A stretch of DNA of 53,257 bases from Actinoplanes sp. TBRC 11911 (lineage in GTDB: Bacteria; Actinomycetota; Actinomycetes; Mycobacteriales; Micromonosporaceae). The notes beneath the pieces were generated by a model that made no database searches, was not told where the DNA came from, and saw nothing but the letters and a program-made list of their open reading frames with translations. The stretch spans positions 1 through 53,257 of the forward strand of contig NZ_JABBNC010000052.1 in NCBI RefSeq assembly GCF_012933445.1, given 5' to 3'. A program made the translations under genes and the position numbers. Positions 20,432 to 28,638 of this stretch are shown in pieces (the first letter of the stretch is position 1; each line of letters begins with the position of its first letter).

Positions 20432-21508
20432 TCAGAGGTGGATCGACCGTAACCGACCGATCTCTGACATCCGCTGCTCGGCCAGCCGGTCGGCGGCGAC
20501 GGCGGGGGACACGCCCTCGTCGTCGGCGAGCCGCAGGATCCGCTTGGTGGTCTCGAAGATCCCGGTGGCCCGCAGCTTGGCCCGCTCGAAGTTGAAGCCG
20601 CCGATCTCGTCGGCCACCTGGATCACCCCGCCGGCGTTGACCACGTAGTCGGGCGCATACAGGATGCCGAGGTCGGTCAGGGCCTTCTCGACGCCGGGGT
20701 GGGCGAGCTGATTGTTCGCACCTCCCGCAACTACCTTCGCGCGTAAAACGGGCACCGTGTCGTCGTCCAGGGCGCCGCCGAGCGCGCAGGGGGCGTACAC
20801 GTCGATGTCCGAGGTGATCAGCGCGTGGGTGTCGGCGACCAGCTCGATCTGCGGGTACGTCTCGCGCGCCCAGGCCAGCGCGACCTCGTTCGGGTCGGTG
20901 GCGACCACCGAGGCGCCGTCCTCGATCAGGTGACCGGCGAGATATTTGCCGACCTTGCCCAGCCCCGCGATGCCGACCGTGCGACCGGCGAGCGTGGGAC
21001 GCCCCCAGGCGTGCTCGGCCGCGGCGCGCATGCCCTGGAACACGCCCCAGGCCGTCAAGATCGAGGAGTCGCCGGCGCCGCCGTGCTCCGGGCTGCGACC
21101 GGTCACGTACTTGGTCTCGCGCGCAATGACATCCATGTCCGGGACGTAGGTGCCGACGTCGCACGCCGTGTAGTAGCGGCCGTTCAACGACTCGACGAAC
21201 CGCCCGTACGCCCGCAGCAGACCCTCGGATTTGACCCGTTGTGGATCGCCCCAGATGACTGCCTTGCCGCCACCGAGATCGAGGCCGGCCACCGCGTTCT
21301 TGTACGCCATGCCGCGCGAGAGTTTCAGCACATCGGCAAGAGCGTTCTCTTCGCTCTCATAGGGGTAAAAACGGGTGCCGCCGAGCGCCGGCCCGAGAGC
21401 CGTGGAGTAGATGCCGATGATGGCCTTCAATCCCGTCTGCCGATCCTGGCAGAAGACCACCTGCTCGTGCCCGCTGGCGTCGGTGCCGTCGGAGTCGAAC
21501 ACACCCAT
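20432..21508 (-). CDS. vdh: valine (branched-chain amino acid) dehydrogenase
   Basis: NAD-dependent oxidative deaminase of the Glu/Leu/Phe/Val dehydrogenase family, 358 residues. The N-terminal catalytic domain has PALGGTRFYPYESE and the active-site lysine in DLGGGKAVIWGDP; the Rossmann domain carries GIAGLGKVGKYLA followed by VVATDP, an acidic end of strand 2 typical of NAD use. Its position beside bldC matches the Streptomyces vdh neighbourhood, which supports valine rather than leucine or glutamate as substrate; sequence alone does not settle this. ATG at 21508, divergent from the next gene. Confidence 0.9.
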   Translation of the reverse strand: MGVFDSDGTDASGHEQVVFCQDRQTGLKAIIGIYSTALGPALGGTRFYPYESEENALADVLKLSRGMAYKNAVAGLDLGGGKAVIWGDPQRVKSEGLLRAYGRFVESLNGRYYTACDVGTYVPDMDVIARETKYVTGRSPEHGGAGDSSILTAWGVFQGMRAAAEHAWGRPTLAGRTVGIAGLGKVGKYLAGHLIEDGASVVATDPNEVALAWARETYPQIELVADTHALITSDIDVYAPCALGGALDDDTVPVLRAKVVAGGANNQLAHPGVEKALTDLGILYAPDYVVNAGGVIQVADEIGGFNFERAKLRATGIFETTKRILRLADDEGVSPAVAADRLAEQRMSEIGRLRSIHL

Positions 21509-21662
21509 TGCCGTTCTCCTGATCTCACGGGGGGCCGGCCTTCGTGGGGCCGTCGGTCCGGCGGGGTCTGCCGGACATGAGCGAAGCGTAGTCGGATGTG
21601 ACCGTCGTGATTACGACTGCGTGGGAAGTTCCAACGCGGCGAATTCGTGAAAGGATCGCGCC

Positions 21663-22502
21663 GTGCCGTCACTGTTCGCGTCGTACCTACGGGTTTACGA
21701 GCCGCTGACCGCCTTCGATCGTGAGCGGCAGGTTTTCTGGCGGCGCTACGCCCGTGAGGGGCGTGCATTGGGCCTGGTCGACGGGCCGGTGAAGCAGCGT
21801 ACGGCGGTGCTCGAGGCACTCGGCGCCGGGTGGACGCGACTGCCCGATCTGCCCGACGAGGCGTACGTGATGGAGTGGGGCGACACCCTGCTGGTCTGCC
21901 CCTGGAACTTGCGGTTGCGGGTGGCCGAGGCCGCGCTGAACGCACGCGACGGCGTACCGAGCGTGCTGGCCGACGCCTTCGTGCCGCCGATCCTGGCCGG
22001 CCAGGCGAAGGCCGTCGTGGAGGACTGGCGCAGCGGCGCCAAGGTGCTCGAGCAGGGCGTGCCGCGGGTGCACGAGCAGATCGCGACGTGGGGTGTGCCG
22101 TTGCGGTGGTTCGTCTTCGTCGATCTCGAGGAGCGCGAGATCGTGCTCTCCGGCGGGCAGCGGACCCTGCGGTATCGCACCGAGATCTCCAAGGCCCGCC
22201 GGCGCGCGCATCGAGGCGTGTCGGTGCTGCGCAAGGCGCTGGGCGACGCCCCGATCACCGACGCGGTCGAGGAGGGCACCCGCTGGCTGGAGGAGTTCCA
22301 TCCGCGGTCGATCGTCGAGCTTGACTACGGCGGCCTGGTCAACCTTCTCCCGGATGACGACCTCGCGTCGGATGATTCACCCGGACTGGTGGCGGCCGGG
22401 CTGTCCGCACTGTCCCGCGGTGACGCCGACAGCGCCTCCGGGGCCTACGAGAAGCTCGTGGAACGGTGGCGATCCGTCCAGCTTCTCGAGCGGTGTAACT
22501 GA
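21663..22502 (+). CDS. conserved protein upstream of bldC
   Basis: 279-residue soluble protein with no motif I recognise. It is rich in aromatic and acidic residues, with a run IVELDYGGLVNLLPDDDLASDDSPGLVAAGLSAL towards the end. A homologous gene sits in the same place, between vdh and bldC, in Streptomyces, so it is conserved by synteny. GTG start at 21663 with AAAGGA nine bases upstream. Function unknown. Confidence 0.8.
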   Translation: MPSLFASYLRVYEPLTAFDRERQVFWRRYAREGRALGLVDGPVKQRTAVLEALGAGWTRLPDLPDEAYVMEWGDTLLVCPWNLRLRVAEAALNARDGVPSVLADAFVPPILAGQAKAVVEDWRSGAKVLEQGVPRVHEQIATWGVPLRWFVFVDLEEREIVLSGGQRTLRYRTEISKARRRAHRGVSVLRKALGDAPITDAVEEGTRWLEEFHPRSIVELDYGGLVNLLPDDDLASDDSPGLVAAGLSALSRGDADSASGAYEKLVERWRSVQLLERCN

Positions 22503-22564
22503 GCAGGGAAAATAGGGACAGACGGGCAGGATTCCCGGCCCGTGGAAGCGCTCCCGAAGTGAGT

Positions 22565-22600
22565 ACGCTTCGTGATGGGCGCTAGGCGAAGCGTGATAAT
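22565..22600 (+). promoter_or_regulatory. inverted repeat with -10-like box upstream of bldC
   Basis: ACGCTTCG (22565-22572) and CGAAGCGT (22587-22594) form an 8-bp inverted repeat directly followed by GATAAT (22595-22600), which could be a -10 hexamer. A protein bound to the repeat would sit in the promoter spacer. Confidence 0.4.
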
Positions 22601-22732
22601 CGGTCTAAACGCGACACTATCTGGCGTAGAAAACACGCAAAAATCGGGCATGCTTCATCCGTCTATCTGGGGACGTTCGTCCGTTCGGCCCATGTCGGAC
22701 ATCGGGGACTAGCCGGACCATGAGAGACGCAC

Positions 22733-22762
22733 CGGCCGGCGGGACCCCGGCCGATGTTTTTT
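22733..22762 (+). terminator. hairpin plus T-tract just before bldC
   Basis: CGGCCGG and CCGGCCG enclose a seven-base loop, followed by atgTTTTTT ending at 22762, only 24 bases before the bldC ATG and 11 before its ribosome site. It may terminate upstream transcription or act as an attenuator in the bldC leader. Confidence 0.6.
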
Positions 22763-22785
22763 AGGTACCTGTGGAGGAGTGACCG

Positions 22786-22995
22786 ATGGCATCGCGTACG
22801 CACGATCCTGAGCCGCTACTAACACCGGCCGAGGTGGCGTCGATGTTCCGTGTCGACCCGAAGACTGTCACCCGGTGGGCGAAGGCCGGCAAACTCAGCG
22901 CAATCAGGACGCTGGGCGGCCACCGTCGTTACCGGGAGTCGGAGGTTCGCGCCCTGCTGCAGGGGCAGATTCCCACGCAGCGCCAGGGCGACTGA
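22786..22995 (+). CDS. bldC: developmental regulator BldC
   Basis: 69-residue MerR-like winged helix-turn-helix protein. LLTPAEVASMFRVDPKTVTRWAKAGKLSAIRTLGGHRRY is the DNA-binding domain; there is no effector domain. In Streptomyces BldC binds direct repeats cooperatively and controls the onset of development. The protein is nearly the same length as in Streptomyces. Start ATG at 22786 with an excellent GGAGGAG seven bases upstream. Confidence 0.95.
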   Translation: MASRTHDPEPLLTPAEVASMFRVDPKTVTRWAKAGKLSAIRTLGGHRRYRESEVRALLQGQIPTQRQGD

Positions 22996-23026
22996 CGTAC
23001 CTCAGTCGAGGCGAAAAATCGTTGCA

Positions 23027-23062
23027 AGGGGCGAACGCTGGGGAAGGCGATCGCCCCTTCTT
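23027..23062 (+). terminator. bldC terminator
   Basis: AAGGGGCGA and TCGCCCCTT form a 9-bp stem with a 16-base loop, followed by CTTCGTTCTTC. Confidence 0.65.
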
Positions 23063-23110
23063 CGTTCTTCCGCCTGACGCCCGCTGGGTACTTCGTCGAA
23101 GCTGAGGAGC

Positions 23111-23887
23111 ATGGACGAGCCTCCGATCGGCGACGTGTTCGGCGAGATGATCCGCGACGCGTTCGCGGTGCGCACCGGTGTCGGCCCGCGACCGCTGGCC
23201 GGCGGCCGGGTGCCGCGACCTGTGATCGAGGTTATCGAGCGGGACGACGGTTTGATCAACGGCGCGCCGGTGGATCACTATTTGGATGAACCTTCGGAGT
23301 GGCAGCCGCACGACCATCGGGCGTTGCGCCTGATCCGCGGGCACGTCCTGGACATCGGTGTCGGTGCCGGGCGGACCGCGATCGAGATCCAGCGGCGTGG
23401 CATGCCGGTGACCGGGCTGGACACCTCCCGCGGCGCGATCGAGATCGCCCGTCGGCGCGGCCTTCGCGACACCGTTCTCAACACCATTGACGCGTACGCC
23501 TCGGCCCCCGCCCGCTACGACACATTCCTGCTGCTCGGCAACAATCTCGGGCTGATCGAGAGCCGGGAACGCGCGCCGATCTTCCTGGACGCGCTGGCTA
23601 GGCTGGCCAACCCGGGCGCCCGGATCATCGCGCAGGGCACCGACCCGTACGGCACCACCGACCCGGTGCACGTCTCGTATCAACGGCGCAACCAGGACCG
23701 GGGGCGGCTCGGCGGCCAGCTGCGGCTGCGGCTGCGCTACCGCCTGCTCGCGACCGAGTGGTTCGACTATCTCAATTGCTCGGTCGCCGAACTGGCCGAG
23801 CTGCTGGACGGCACCCGGTGGCGCCTGAAATCCGTCGACGAGCAGGATCGTCCGTATTACGTTGCGGTCATGGAGTTGATTGCATGA
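23111..23887 (+). CDS. class I SAM-dependent methyltransferase
   Basis: 258 residues. The Rossmann SAM site is HVLDIGVGAGRTAIEIQRRG (motif I), followed by VTGLDTSRGAIEIARRRG (motif II acidic residue) and YDTFLLLGNNLGLIES (motif IV region). About 70 residues precede the fold. The substrate is unknown. GAGGAG lies just upstream of the ATG at 23111. Its last four bases overlap the kptA start, so the two are cotranscribed. Confidence 0.85.
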   Translation: MDEPPIGDVFGEMIRDAFAVRTGVGPRPLAGGRVPRPVIEVIERDDGLINGAPVDHYLDEPSEWQPHDHRALRLIRGHVLDIGVGAGRTAIEIQRRGMPVTGLDTSRGAIEIARRRGLRDTVLNTIDAYASAPARYDTFLLLGNNLGLIESRERAPIFLDALARLANPGARIIAQGTDPYGTTDPVHVSYQRRNQDRGRLGGQLRLRLRYRLLATEWFDYLNCSVAELAELLDGTRWRLKSVDEQDRPYYVAVMELIA

Positions 23888-24450
23888 CCGTACTCACCCG
23901 CGAACAAGTGCGGGTCAGCCGCCGGATCTCGATGGTTCTGCGGCATCGGCCGGAGACCGCCGGCCTCACGCTCGACGCGAACGGCTGGGTGCCGGTCGCC
24001 GACCTGCTCGCCGCGTTGCGCCTGAGCCGCGCCGAGCTCGACGTGATCGTCGAGGGCAACGACAAATCCCGGTTCGCCGTGGCCCGCCGCGACGACGGCG
24101 CCGAGTGGATCCGGGCCAGCCAGGGGCACTCGCGCCGGGTGGCCGTTGATCTCGATCTGCCGCCCGTCCGGCCGCCAGCCGTGCTTTTTCACGGCACACC
24201 GGAGGAGAACGTGTCGTCGATTCGGCGGGACGGCCTGCGTCCGCGTAGCCGGCATCATGTGCACCTTTCGACCGATGTGCCGACCGCCCTGGTGGTCGGT
24301 CGTCGCCGATCGGCCGCGGTCGCCATCTTCGAGGTGGATTCCGGCGCGATGAACGACGACGGGCACGAGTTCTATCGCAGCGAGAACGGCGTTTGGTTGG
24401 CCGTCACCGTTCCGCCTCAGTATTTATCGCTAAAACGGACAAATCCGTAA
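23884..24450 (+). CDS. kptA: RNA 2'-phosphotransferase (Tpt1/KptA)
   Basis: 188 residues of the KptA/Tpt1 family, which moves an internal RNA 2'-phosphate to NAD+, releasing ADP-ribose 1'',2''-cyclic phosphate. The conserved Arg-His-Arg of SRRISMVLRHRPETAGL, the RNA-contact helix-turn-helix lobe (NGWVPVADLLAALR) and LFHGTPEENVSSIRRDGL with HHVHLS of the ADP-ribosyltransferase-like lobe are all there. ATGA overlap with the methyltransferase stop. Bacterial substrates are not established. Confidence 0.92.
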   Translation: MTVLTREQVRVSRRISMVLRHRPETAGLTLDANGWVPVADLLAALRLSRAELDVIVEGNDKSRFAVARRDDGAEWIRASQGHSRRVAVDLDLPPVRPPAVLFHGTPEENVSSIRRDGLRPRSRHHVHLSTDVPTALVVGRRRSAAVAIFEVDSGAMNDDGHEFYRSENGVWLAVTVPPQYLSLKRTNP

Positions 24451-24510
24451 TATATAGTCTTGTCTTCTCTCCACAGTGGTGGATGGCAGCGTGATCGCGC
24501 CGTCACCCAC

Positions 24511-24516
24511 TAGCGT
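24511..24516 (+). promoter_or_regulatory. putative -10 box, leaderless membrane protein gene
   Basis: TAGCGT ends six bases before the ATG at 24523. A short GGAGG overlaps the interval but is only two bases from the ATG, too close to be an efficient ribosome site. Confidence 0.4.
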
Positions 24517-24522
24517 GGAGGC

Positions 24523-25089
24523 ATGGCGAGGACTACCCGGCGTCAGCTGACGAATCTCCTCGGTGCGCTCGGTGTCGTCGCCACCCTCGCCGCCCTGGCT
24601 TTCGGCCTACCCGCCGTCGACCGCGCGTTACCCAACGACCGGGCGGTCTCGGCGATGGATCCCTATCTGGTGGGCGCCGCGGTCACCGTGATCCCGCCGC
24701 CGGGTGCCACACTCGACGTCTCCGAGACCCGCCCCGGCGACGACCAGGGCACGGTGCTGTTTCATCTCGGCTCGGTGCGGTACGCGATCGCGGTGCGCCC
24801 GTTCGCCGGCGACCTGGAGAACGCCGCCACCCGATTACGCCAGCGGATCACCAGCACATCCGGGTACCAGGTGACCGGCGGGCAGCTCGCGGTGAATACC
24901 GCCGCCGGGCTCGCCGGCATTCAGGGCGGATACACCGCACCCGGTCGCGGCGGCCGCTACGCCGTCTTCGTCACCGGCGGGCTCACCATCGAGGTCACGA
25001 TCAGCGGCGGCGAGCTCGACCTCGGGCGCGCGTTGCCGCTCATCGACCGCAGCACCCGGACCCTGCGCCACGACGGGCGGCAGCAGTGA
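24523..25089 (+). CDS. membrane-anchored protein of unknown function
   Basis: 188 residues: a short basic start (ARTTRRQ), one hydrophobic helix (LTNLLGALGVVATLAALAFGLPAV), then a strand-rich extracytoplasmic domain. I do not recognise the family. The GTGA overlap with the PrsW gene means the two are translated together, so this protein could be a partner or substrate of the protease; that is inference from position only. Confidence 0.7.
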   Translation: MARTTRRQLTNLLGALGVVATLAALAFGLPAVDRALPNDRAVSAMDPYLVGAAVTVIPPPGATLDVSETRPGDDQGTVLFHLGSVRYAIAVRPFAGDLENAATRLRQRITSTSGYQVTGGQLAVNTAAGLAGIQGGYTAPGRGGRYAVFVTGGLTIEVTISGGELDLGRALPLIDRSTRTLRHDGRQQ

Positions 25090-26357
25090 CCCCGACGGCG
25101 GTGCGGCCCGCCGCGGACGGAATTCGCGCGTCCGGCCTGCTCGAAGTGCCCGCGTTCTGGGTGGTGACGGCCCTGCTAGCAGTGGGAGCCGGACGGATGG
25201 CTCAGGTCGCCGGGCGCTTCGTCGAGGCGTACCCGAAAGCAACAGTGACCGCCGTCGTGCTGTTCGCCCTGCTCGCCGTGCCGTTCTGGGTCGTTGTCTC
25301 GGAGCTCGACTTCCTCGAGCGCGAGCCGACCGAGCTGCTGGTGGTGGCGTTCGCCTGGGGCGCGGTGGTGGCGACGTCGGTGTCCATCCCGGCCAGCGCG
25401 GCGCTCGAGGACCTGATCGCCAAGCTCTGGTCGCCACACCTGGCCGCGGACTGGGGAGCGGCGCTGGCCGGGCCGGCCGTCGAGGAGATCGCCAAGACGC
25501 TCGGCGTGGTCGCGATCGTGCTCATCGCCCGCGCACAGGTGAACAGCGTGCTCGACGGCGTCGTCTACGGCGCGATGGTCGGACTGGGCTTCCAGATCGT
25601 GGAGAACATCGTCTTCGCCGTCGGCAATGTCGCGCTGGCCGGGCAGGGCGACCACCTGCAGCCGGTGATCGAGACGTTTCTGCTGCGCGGCTTCCTGTCC
25701 GGGGTGTGGAGTCACACGCTGTTCAGCGCGCTGGCCGGCGCCGGCATCGGATACCTGGTGCTGCACCGCGACCGCACCGCCGGCCACCGGATCGGGGTCG
25801 CGGCACTCGCCGTCCTCGGCGCCTGGGCCTCGCACATGCTGTGGAACTCGCCGCTGCTCAGCGACGGCCTCGGTAACGGACCGCTGGCGCTGCTGGGCGT
25901 GCTGCTGCTCAAGGGGTTGCCGCCACTGCTGCTGATCCTGTGGCTGGTGCGGCACGTGCACGACCGCGAGGCCGACTTCTATGTCGGGCAGCTCGCCACG
26001 CTCCGCGATCCCGAACTGATCACCGCGGGCGAACTCGCGGTGCTCGGCTCGGGAGCGCGGCGGGCGGCGGCCCGCCGGCATGCCGGAGCGCAAGCCGGGC
26101 GGCGGGCCAGAATCGCGGTGCGCCGGTTACAGCGCGCCCAGGCACGGCTGGCGGTGGAGCTGAGCCGGGGCCGGGACGGCACCACCGGGCACCGCGCCGA
26201 CGAGATCCGCCGGCAGCGCGACCTGATGGTGCTGCTCGGCCACGCCGACGGCGTCGCCGGGCCGCGGTCCTGGCAGCACACCGCCTGGACCGTACTCAGC
26301 ACCGTCGTGGCGATCGCCGTGCTCTGGGTGGCGCTGTCCGCGCTGGGCGGCGCCTAG
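25086..26357 (+). CDS. PrsW-family intramembrane metalloprotease
   Basis: 423-residue multispanning protein with the PrsW motifs: GPAVEEIAK (EExxK) in one helix, GLGFQIVENIVFAVG (FxxxEN), and the His of GFLSGVWSHTLFSALAGAGIGY. In Bacillus PrsW cleaves an anti-sigma factor; other members have other substrates. A cytoplasmic basic tail with ARRHAGAQAGRRARIAVRRLQ follows the membrane domain, and a final TM helix ends the protein. Starts with a GTG overlapping the previous stop and ends in a CTAG shared with the convergent gene. Confidence 0.88.
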   Translation: MTPTAVRPAADGIRASGLLEVPAFWVVTALLAVGAGRMAQVAGRFVEAYPKATVTAVVLFALLAVPFWVVVSELDFLEREPTELLVVAFAWGAVVATSVSIPASAALEDLIAKLWSPHLAADWGAALAGPAVEEIAKTLGVVAIVLIARAQVNSVLDGVVYGAMVGLGFQIVENIVFAVGNVALAGQGDHLQPVIETFLLRGFLSGVWSHTLFSALAGAGIGYLVLHRDRTAGHRIGVAALAVLGAWASHMLWNSPLLSDGLGNGPLALLGVLLLKGLPPLLLILWLVRHVHDREADFYVGQLATLRDPELITAGELAVLGSGARRAAARRHAGAQAGRRARIAVRRLQRAQARLAVELSRGRDGTTGHRADEIRRQRDLMVLLGHADGVAGPRSWQHTAWTVLSTVVAIAVLWVALSALGGA

Positions 26358-26602
26358 GCCTGCGGCGGCACGCCGCCGTCGCCCTCGACGACCGCTTCGG
26401 GGTTTCCGTCCTGGTCGAGATCGACCATGGTCACATCGACCTTGCCGTCGCCGTCGGTGTCGAACTGGAACAGGTCGGGCTTGCCGTCCCCGTCGGTGTC
26501 GGCGACCCAGACGTCCGGCTTGCCGTCGCCCGTGGTGTCCGTGGCGATCAGGTCGACGCGGTCGTCACCGCGGGTCTCGACGGTCTCCTGCGGCTCGGTC
26601 AT
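26354..26602 (-). CDS. small acidic protein with four Ca-binding-type repeats
   Basis: 82 residues with no signal peptide. Four nonapeptides, DTTGDGKPD (22-30), DTDGDGKPD (35-43), DTDGDGKVD (48-56) and DLDQDGNPE (61-69), recur with an exact 13-residue period, each followed by a short hydrophobic strand. This is the EF-loop-like / thrombospondin-type-3 DxDxDG calcium motif. It is likely a cytoplasmic calcium binder. ATG at 26602 behind GGAGG. Its stop codon overlaps the PrsW stop in a palindromic CTAG. Confidence 0.8.
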   Translation of the reverse strand: MTEPQETVETRGDDRVDLIATDTTGDGKPDVWVADTDGDGKPDLFQFDTDGDGKVDVTMVDLDQDGNPEAVVEGDGGVPPQA

Positions 26603-26680
26603 GGTGCCTCCTGCTGAATAGATGCGGGTCGGGGAGAGAGTAGGGCCGAACTCACAAACACGCGACAGGCGGCCCACCTG

Positions 26681-26686
26681 TAACGT
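26681..26686 (+). promoter_or_regulatory. putative -10 box, leaderless thioesterase gene
   Basis: TAACGT ends seven bases before the ATG at 26694, with no ribosome site between. Confidence 0.45.
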
Positions 26687-26693
26687 TCATCGA

Positions 26694-27113
26694 ATGGACA
26701 TAGCGGCCGACAGTGTTCGGGATCTATTCGCCACCGGGGGCGGCGGCACCCTAGGCGAGCGGATGGGCATTCAGCTCACCGAGGCGGCACCGGAGCGCGT
26801 GGTCGGCACCATGCCGATCGAGGGCAATACCCAGCCGTACGGTCTGCTACACGGCGGCGCGTCCTGCGTGCTGGCCGAGACGCTCGGCTCGGTGGGCGCG
26901 GTCATGCACGGCCAGACCGTGGACCGGCCGTTCGCGGTCGGCGTCGACATCAACGCCACCCACCACAAGGCGGCCCGCTCCGGCGTGGTCACCGGGGTGG
27001 CCACCCCGGTGCACCGCGGCCGCACCATGGCGACCTACGAGATCGTCATTACCGACGAGAGCGGCGAGCGAGTCTGTACCGCCCGCATCACCTGCCTGCT
27101 TCGCGGGGCCTGA
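26694..27113 (+). CDS. PaaI-type hotdog thioesterase
   Basis: 139 residues of the hotdog fold. NTQPYGLLHGGASCVLAETLGSVGA is the PaaI/YbgC-like active-site segment (HGG with the following acidic residue), and VDINATHHKAARSGVVTG the dimer strand. It hydrolyses an acyl- or aryl-CoA, exact substrate unknown. The ATG at 26694 is chosen over an earlier in-frame start because the conserved domain begins directly after it. Confidence 0.88.
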   Translation: MDIAADSVRDLFATGGGGTLGERMGIQLTEAAPERVVGTMPIEGNTQPYGLLHGGASCVLAETLGSVGAVMHGQTVDRPFAVGVDINATHHKAARSGVVTGVATPVHRGRTMATYEIVITDESGERVCTARITCLLRGA

Positions 27114-27150
27114 TTTTGTTCGTCGACGGGCAAACCTTGACCGATCCACG

Positions 27151-27156
27151 TACCTT
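27151..27156 (+). promoter_or_regulatory. putative -10 box, leaderless hypothetical gene
   Basis: TACCTT ends seven bases before the GTG at 27164. Confidence 0.4.
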
Positions 27157-27163
27157 TTCTCAC

Positions 27164-27553
27164 GTGACAGACGTTCCACAGCACGCCTTCGACGACGCGG
27201 CGCTCGTGCTTGCGAGTGCGCTCAGCGGCGATAGCGATGCTGTGGTCGGCACCTTCGACGCCGTGGTCGACCGCTCCGGCGTCGTCGGCGCCTGGGATGT
27301 CGCCTGGTGCCTGGCAGCCACGATGGTGGGGCAGGTCCCCTCCGGCGGCGCCTGGACGCTCGACTTCCCCGGCATCGACGACGCGCGGTACGACAAGCGC
27401 TGGGTGGCGCGGTTCGTCAGCGCGTATATGAACGGCGACGTCGCCAACGGCGAAGCGCTGTTCGGGGCGGCCATCGCCGACGGTCAGCTTCCCGACTGTC
27501 TGCTGGCCCTGGCCGGTTCGACGGTCGCCACCCTGCGCCACCGGGCCGCCTGA
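27164..27553 (+). CDS. hypothetical soluble protein
   Basis: 129 residues, all-helical by composition, acidic. It begins VTDVPQHAFDDAALVLASALSGD and ends LLALAGSTVATLRHRAA. No family recognised. An in-frame TTG at 27116 is possible but the GTG has a -10-like box in front. The stop codon abuts, without gap, the stop of the convergent gene. Confidence 0.55.
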   Translation: MTDVPQHAFDDAALVLASALSGDSDAVVGTFDAVVDRSGVVGAWDVAWCLAATMVGQVPSGGAWTLDFPGIDDARYDKRWVARFVSAYMNGDVANGEALFGAAIADGQLPDCLLALAGSTVATLRHRAA

Positions 27554-27865
27554 CTACTGCCGGCCCTTCAGATAGAGGGCCTTGGCGTACTGTACCGCTG
27601 CGGCTCTGTTGTACATGTTCGCCTCGGACATATACCACTCCTGGTCGGCCAGCGCGTTCTGTGCCTGAGCCGTCCCCTTCCAGCGGATGCTGGCATCCAC
27701 CTCGGACATGCCGCGAGCCTTGAACTGCCGCCGCATCGCCATCCGGCCCGACCGGAAGGCCTCGGCGGCCTCCTCGGCGCTCTTCATGGCCGCGAAGGCC
27801 TTGTCGCTGAGGGCTTCCGCCAGGGTCCAGGCCGCCTGTTCCGCCGCACTCGTGAAGGTCAGCAC
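27554..27865 (-). CDS. hypothetical Ala-rich helical protein
   Basis: 103 residues, helical, rich in Ala, Glu, Lys and Met, with several Trp and Tyr (AAWTLAEALS, QEWYMSEANMYNRAAAVQYAKAL). I do not recognise it. The GTG at 27865 has a textbook AAGGAGTT about seven bases upstream; the ATG five bases earlier is in another frame and stops after three codons. Divergent from the HAD gene. Confidence 0.65.
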   Translation of the reverse strand: MLTFTSAAEQAAWTLAEALSDKAFAAMKSAEEAAEAFRSGRMAMRRQFKARGMSEVDASIRWKGTAQAQNALADQEWYMSEANMYNRAAAVQYAKALYLKGRQ

Positions 27866-27903
27866 GCCATAACTCCTTCCGAAGAGCGTGAAAAGATCGA
27901 TAC

Positions 27904-28557
27904 ATGCTGTTACTTGTCGACCTGGACAACACTCTGATTGATCGGCGGGCTGCCTTCAAGAGATGGTCCGATTCCCGGTACGGGGTCGCGCAGACGCCCT
28001 GGCTCATCGAGGCCGACCGCGACGGCTACGAGCCGCGCGAGGCGCTCGCCCAGCGCATCGCCGAGCGGTTCGGCGTGGATTTGGCGCCGGTGCTGACCGA
28101 CCTGCGCGCCGGCATGGTCGACGAGCTGCAGCCCGACCCGTCGGTCACGGCCGCGTTGCGCGCGGCGGCCGCGGCCGGTTTCGTCCCGTGGGTGCTGACC
28201 AACGGGTCGGTCGCCCAGCAGGAGGCCAAGCTGCGGCGCACGGGCCTGGACCTGTTGGTCGCCGGCTGGACGATCTCGGAGGCGGCCGGCGTACGCAAGC
28301 CGGACCCCGAGATCTTCGCGCTGGCCCAGGCGGCCGCCGGCCGCCCCGCCGAGTGGATGGTCGGCGACAATCCCGCGTACGACATCTGCGGCGGGGCGAG
28401 CTTTGGCTTACGTACGGCGTGGGTCTCGGCGGGCCAGCCATGGCCGGCCGGTCTGCCCTGTCACCCGGACGTGGTCGCGGAGACGGGGGCCGAGGCCCTG
28501 CGCGAGGTGATCCGGCGAGTCGATCCGACCGGCTCGGCCGTCACCGGCACGCATTGA
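27904..28557 (+). CDS. HAD-family hydrolase
   Basis: 217 residues with all four haloacid-dehalogenase motifs: DLDNTLID (nucleophile Asp), VLTNGS, the Lys of GVRKPDPEIF, and MVGDNPAYDICGG. The helical cap between residues 15 and 85 is type C1. Likely a phosphatase of small phosphorylated metabolites. Confidence 0.88.
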   Translation: MLLLVDLDNTLIDRRAAFKRWSDSRYGVAQTPWLIEADRDGYEPREALAQRIAERFGVDLAPVLTDLRAGMVDELQPDPSVTAALRAAAAAGFVPWVLTNGSVAQQEAKLRRTGLDLLVAGWTISEAAGVRKPDPEIFALAQAAAGRPAEWMVGDNPAYDICGGASFGLRTAWVSAGQPWPAGLPCHPDVVAETGAEALREVIRRVDPTGSAVTGTH

Positions 28558-28638
28558 TCGCAGTTGAATGCCATGCGGCCGGGCCCTAGGGCTGGTACTC
28601 GGCCGCCGCCAGCCCCGCGACCGGCCCGCGGAGCCACC

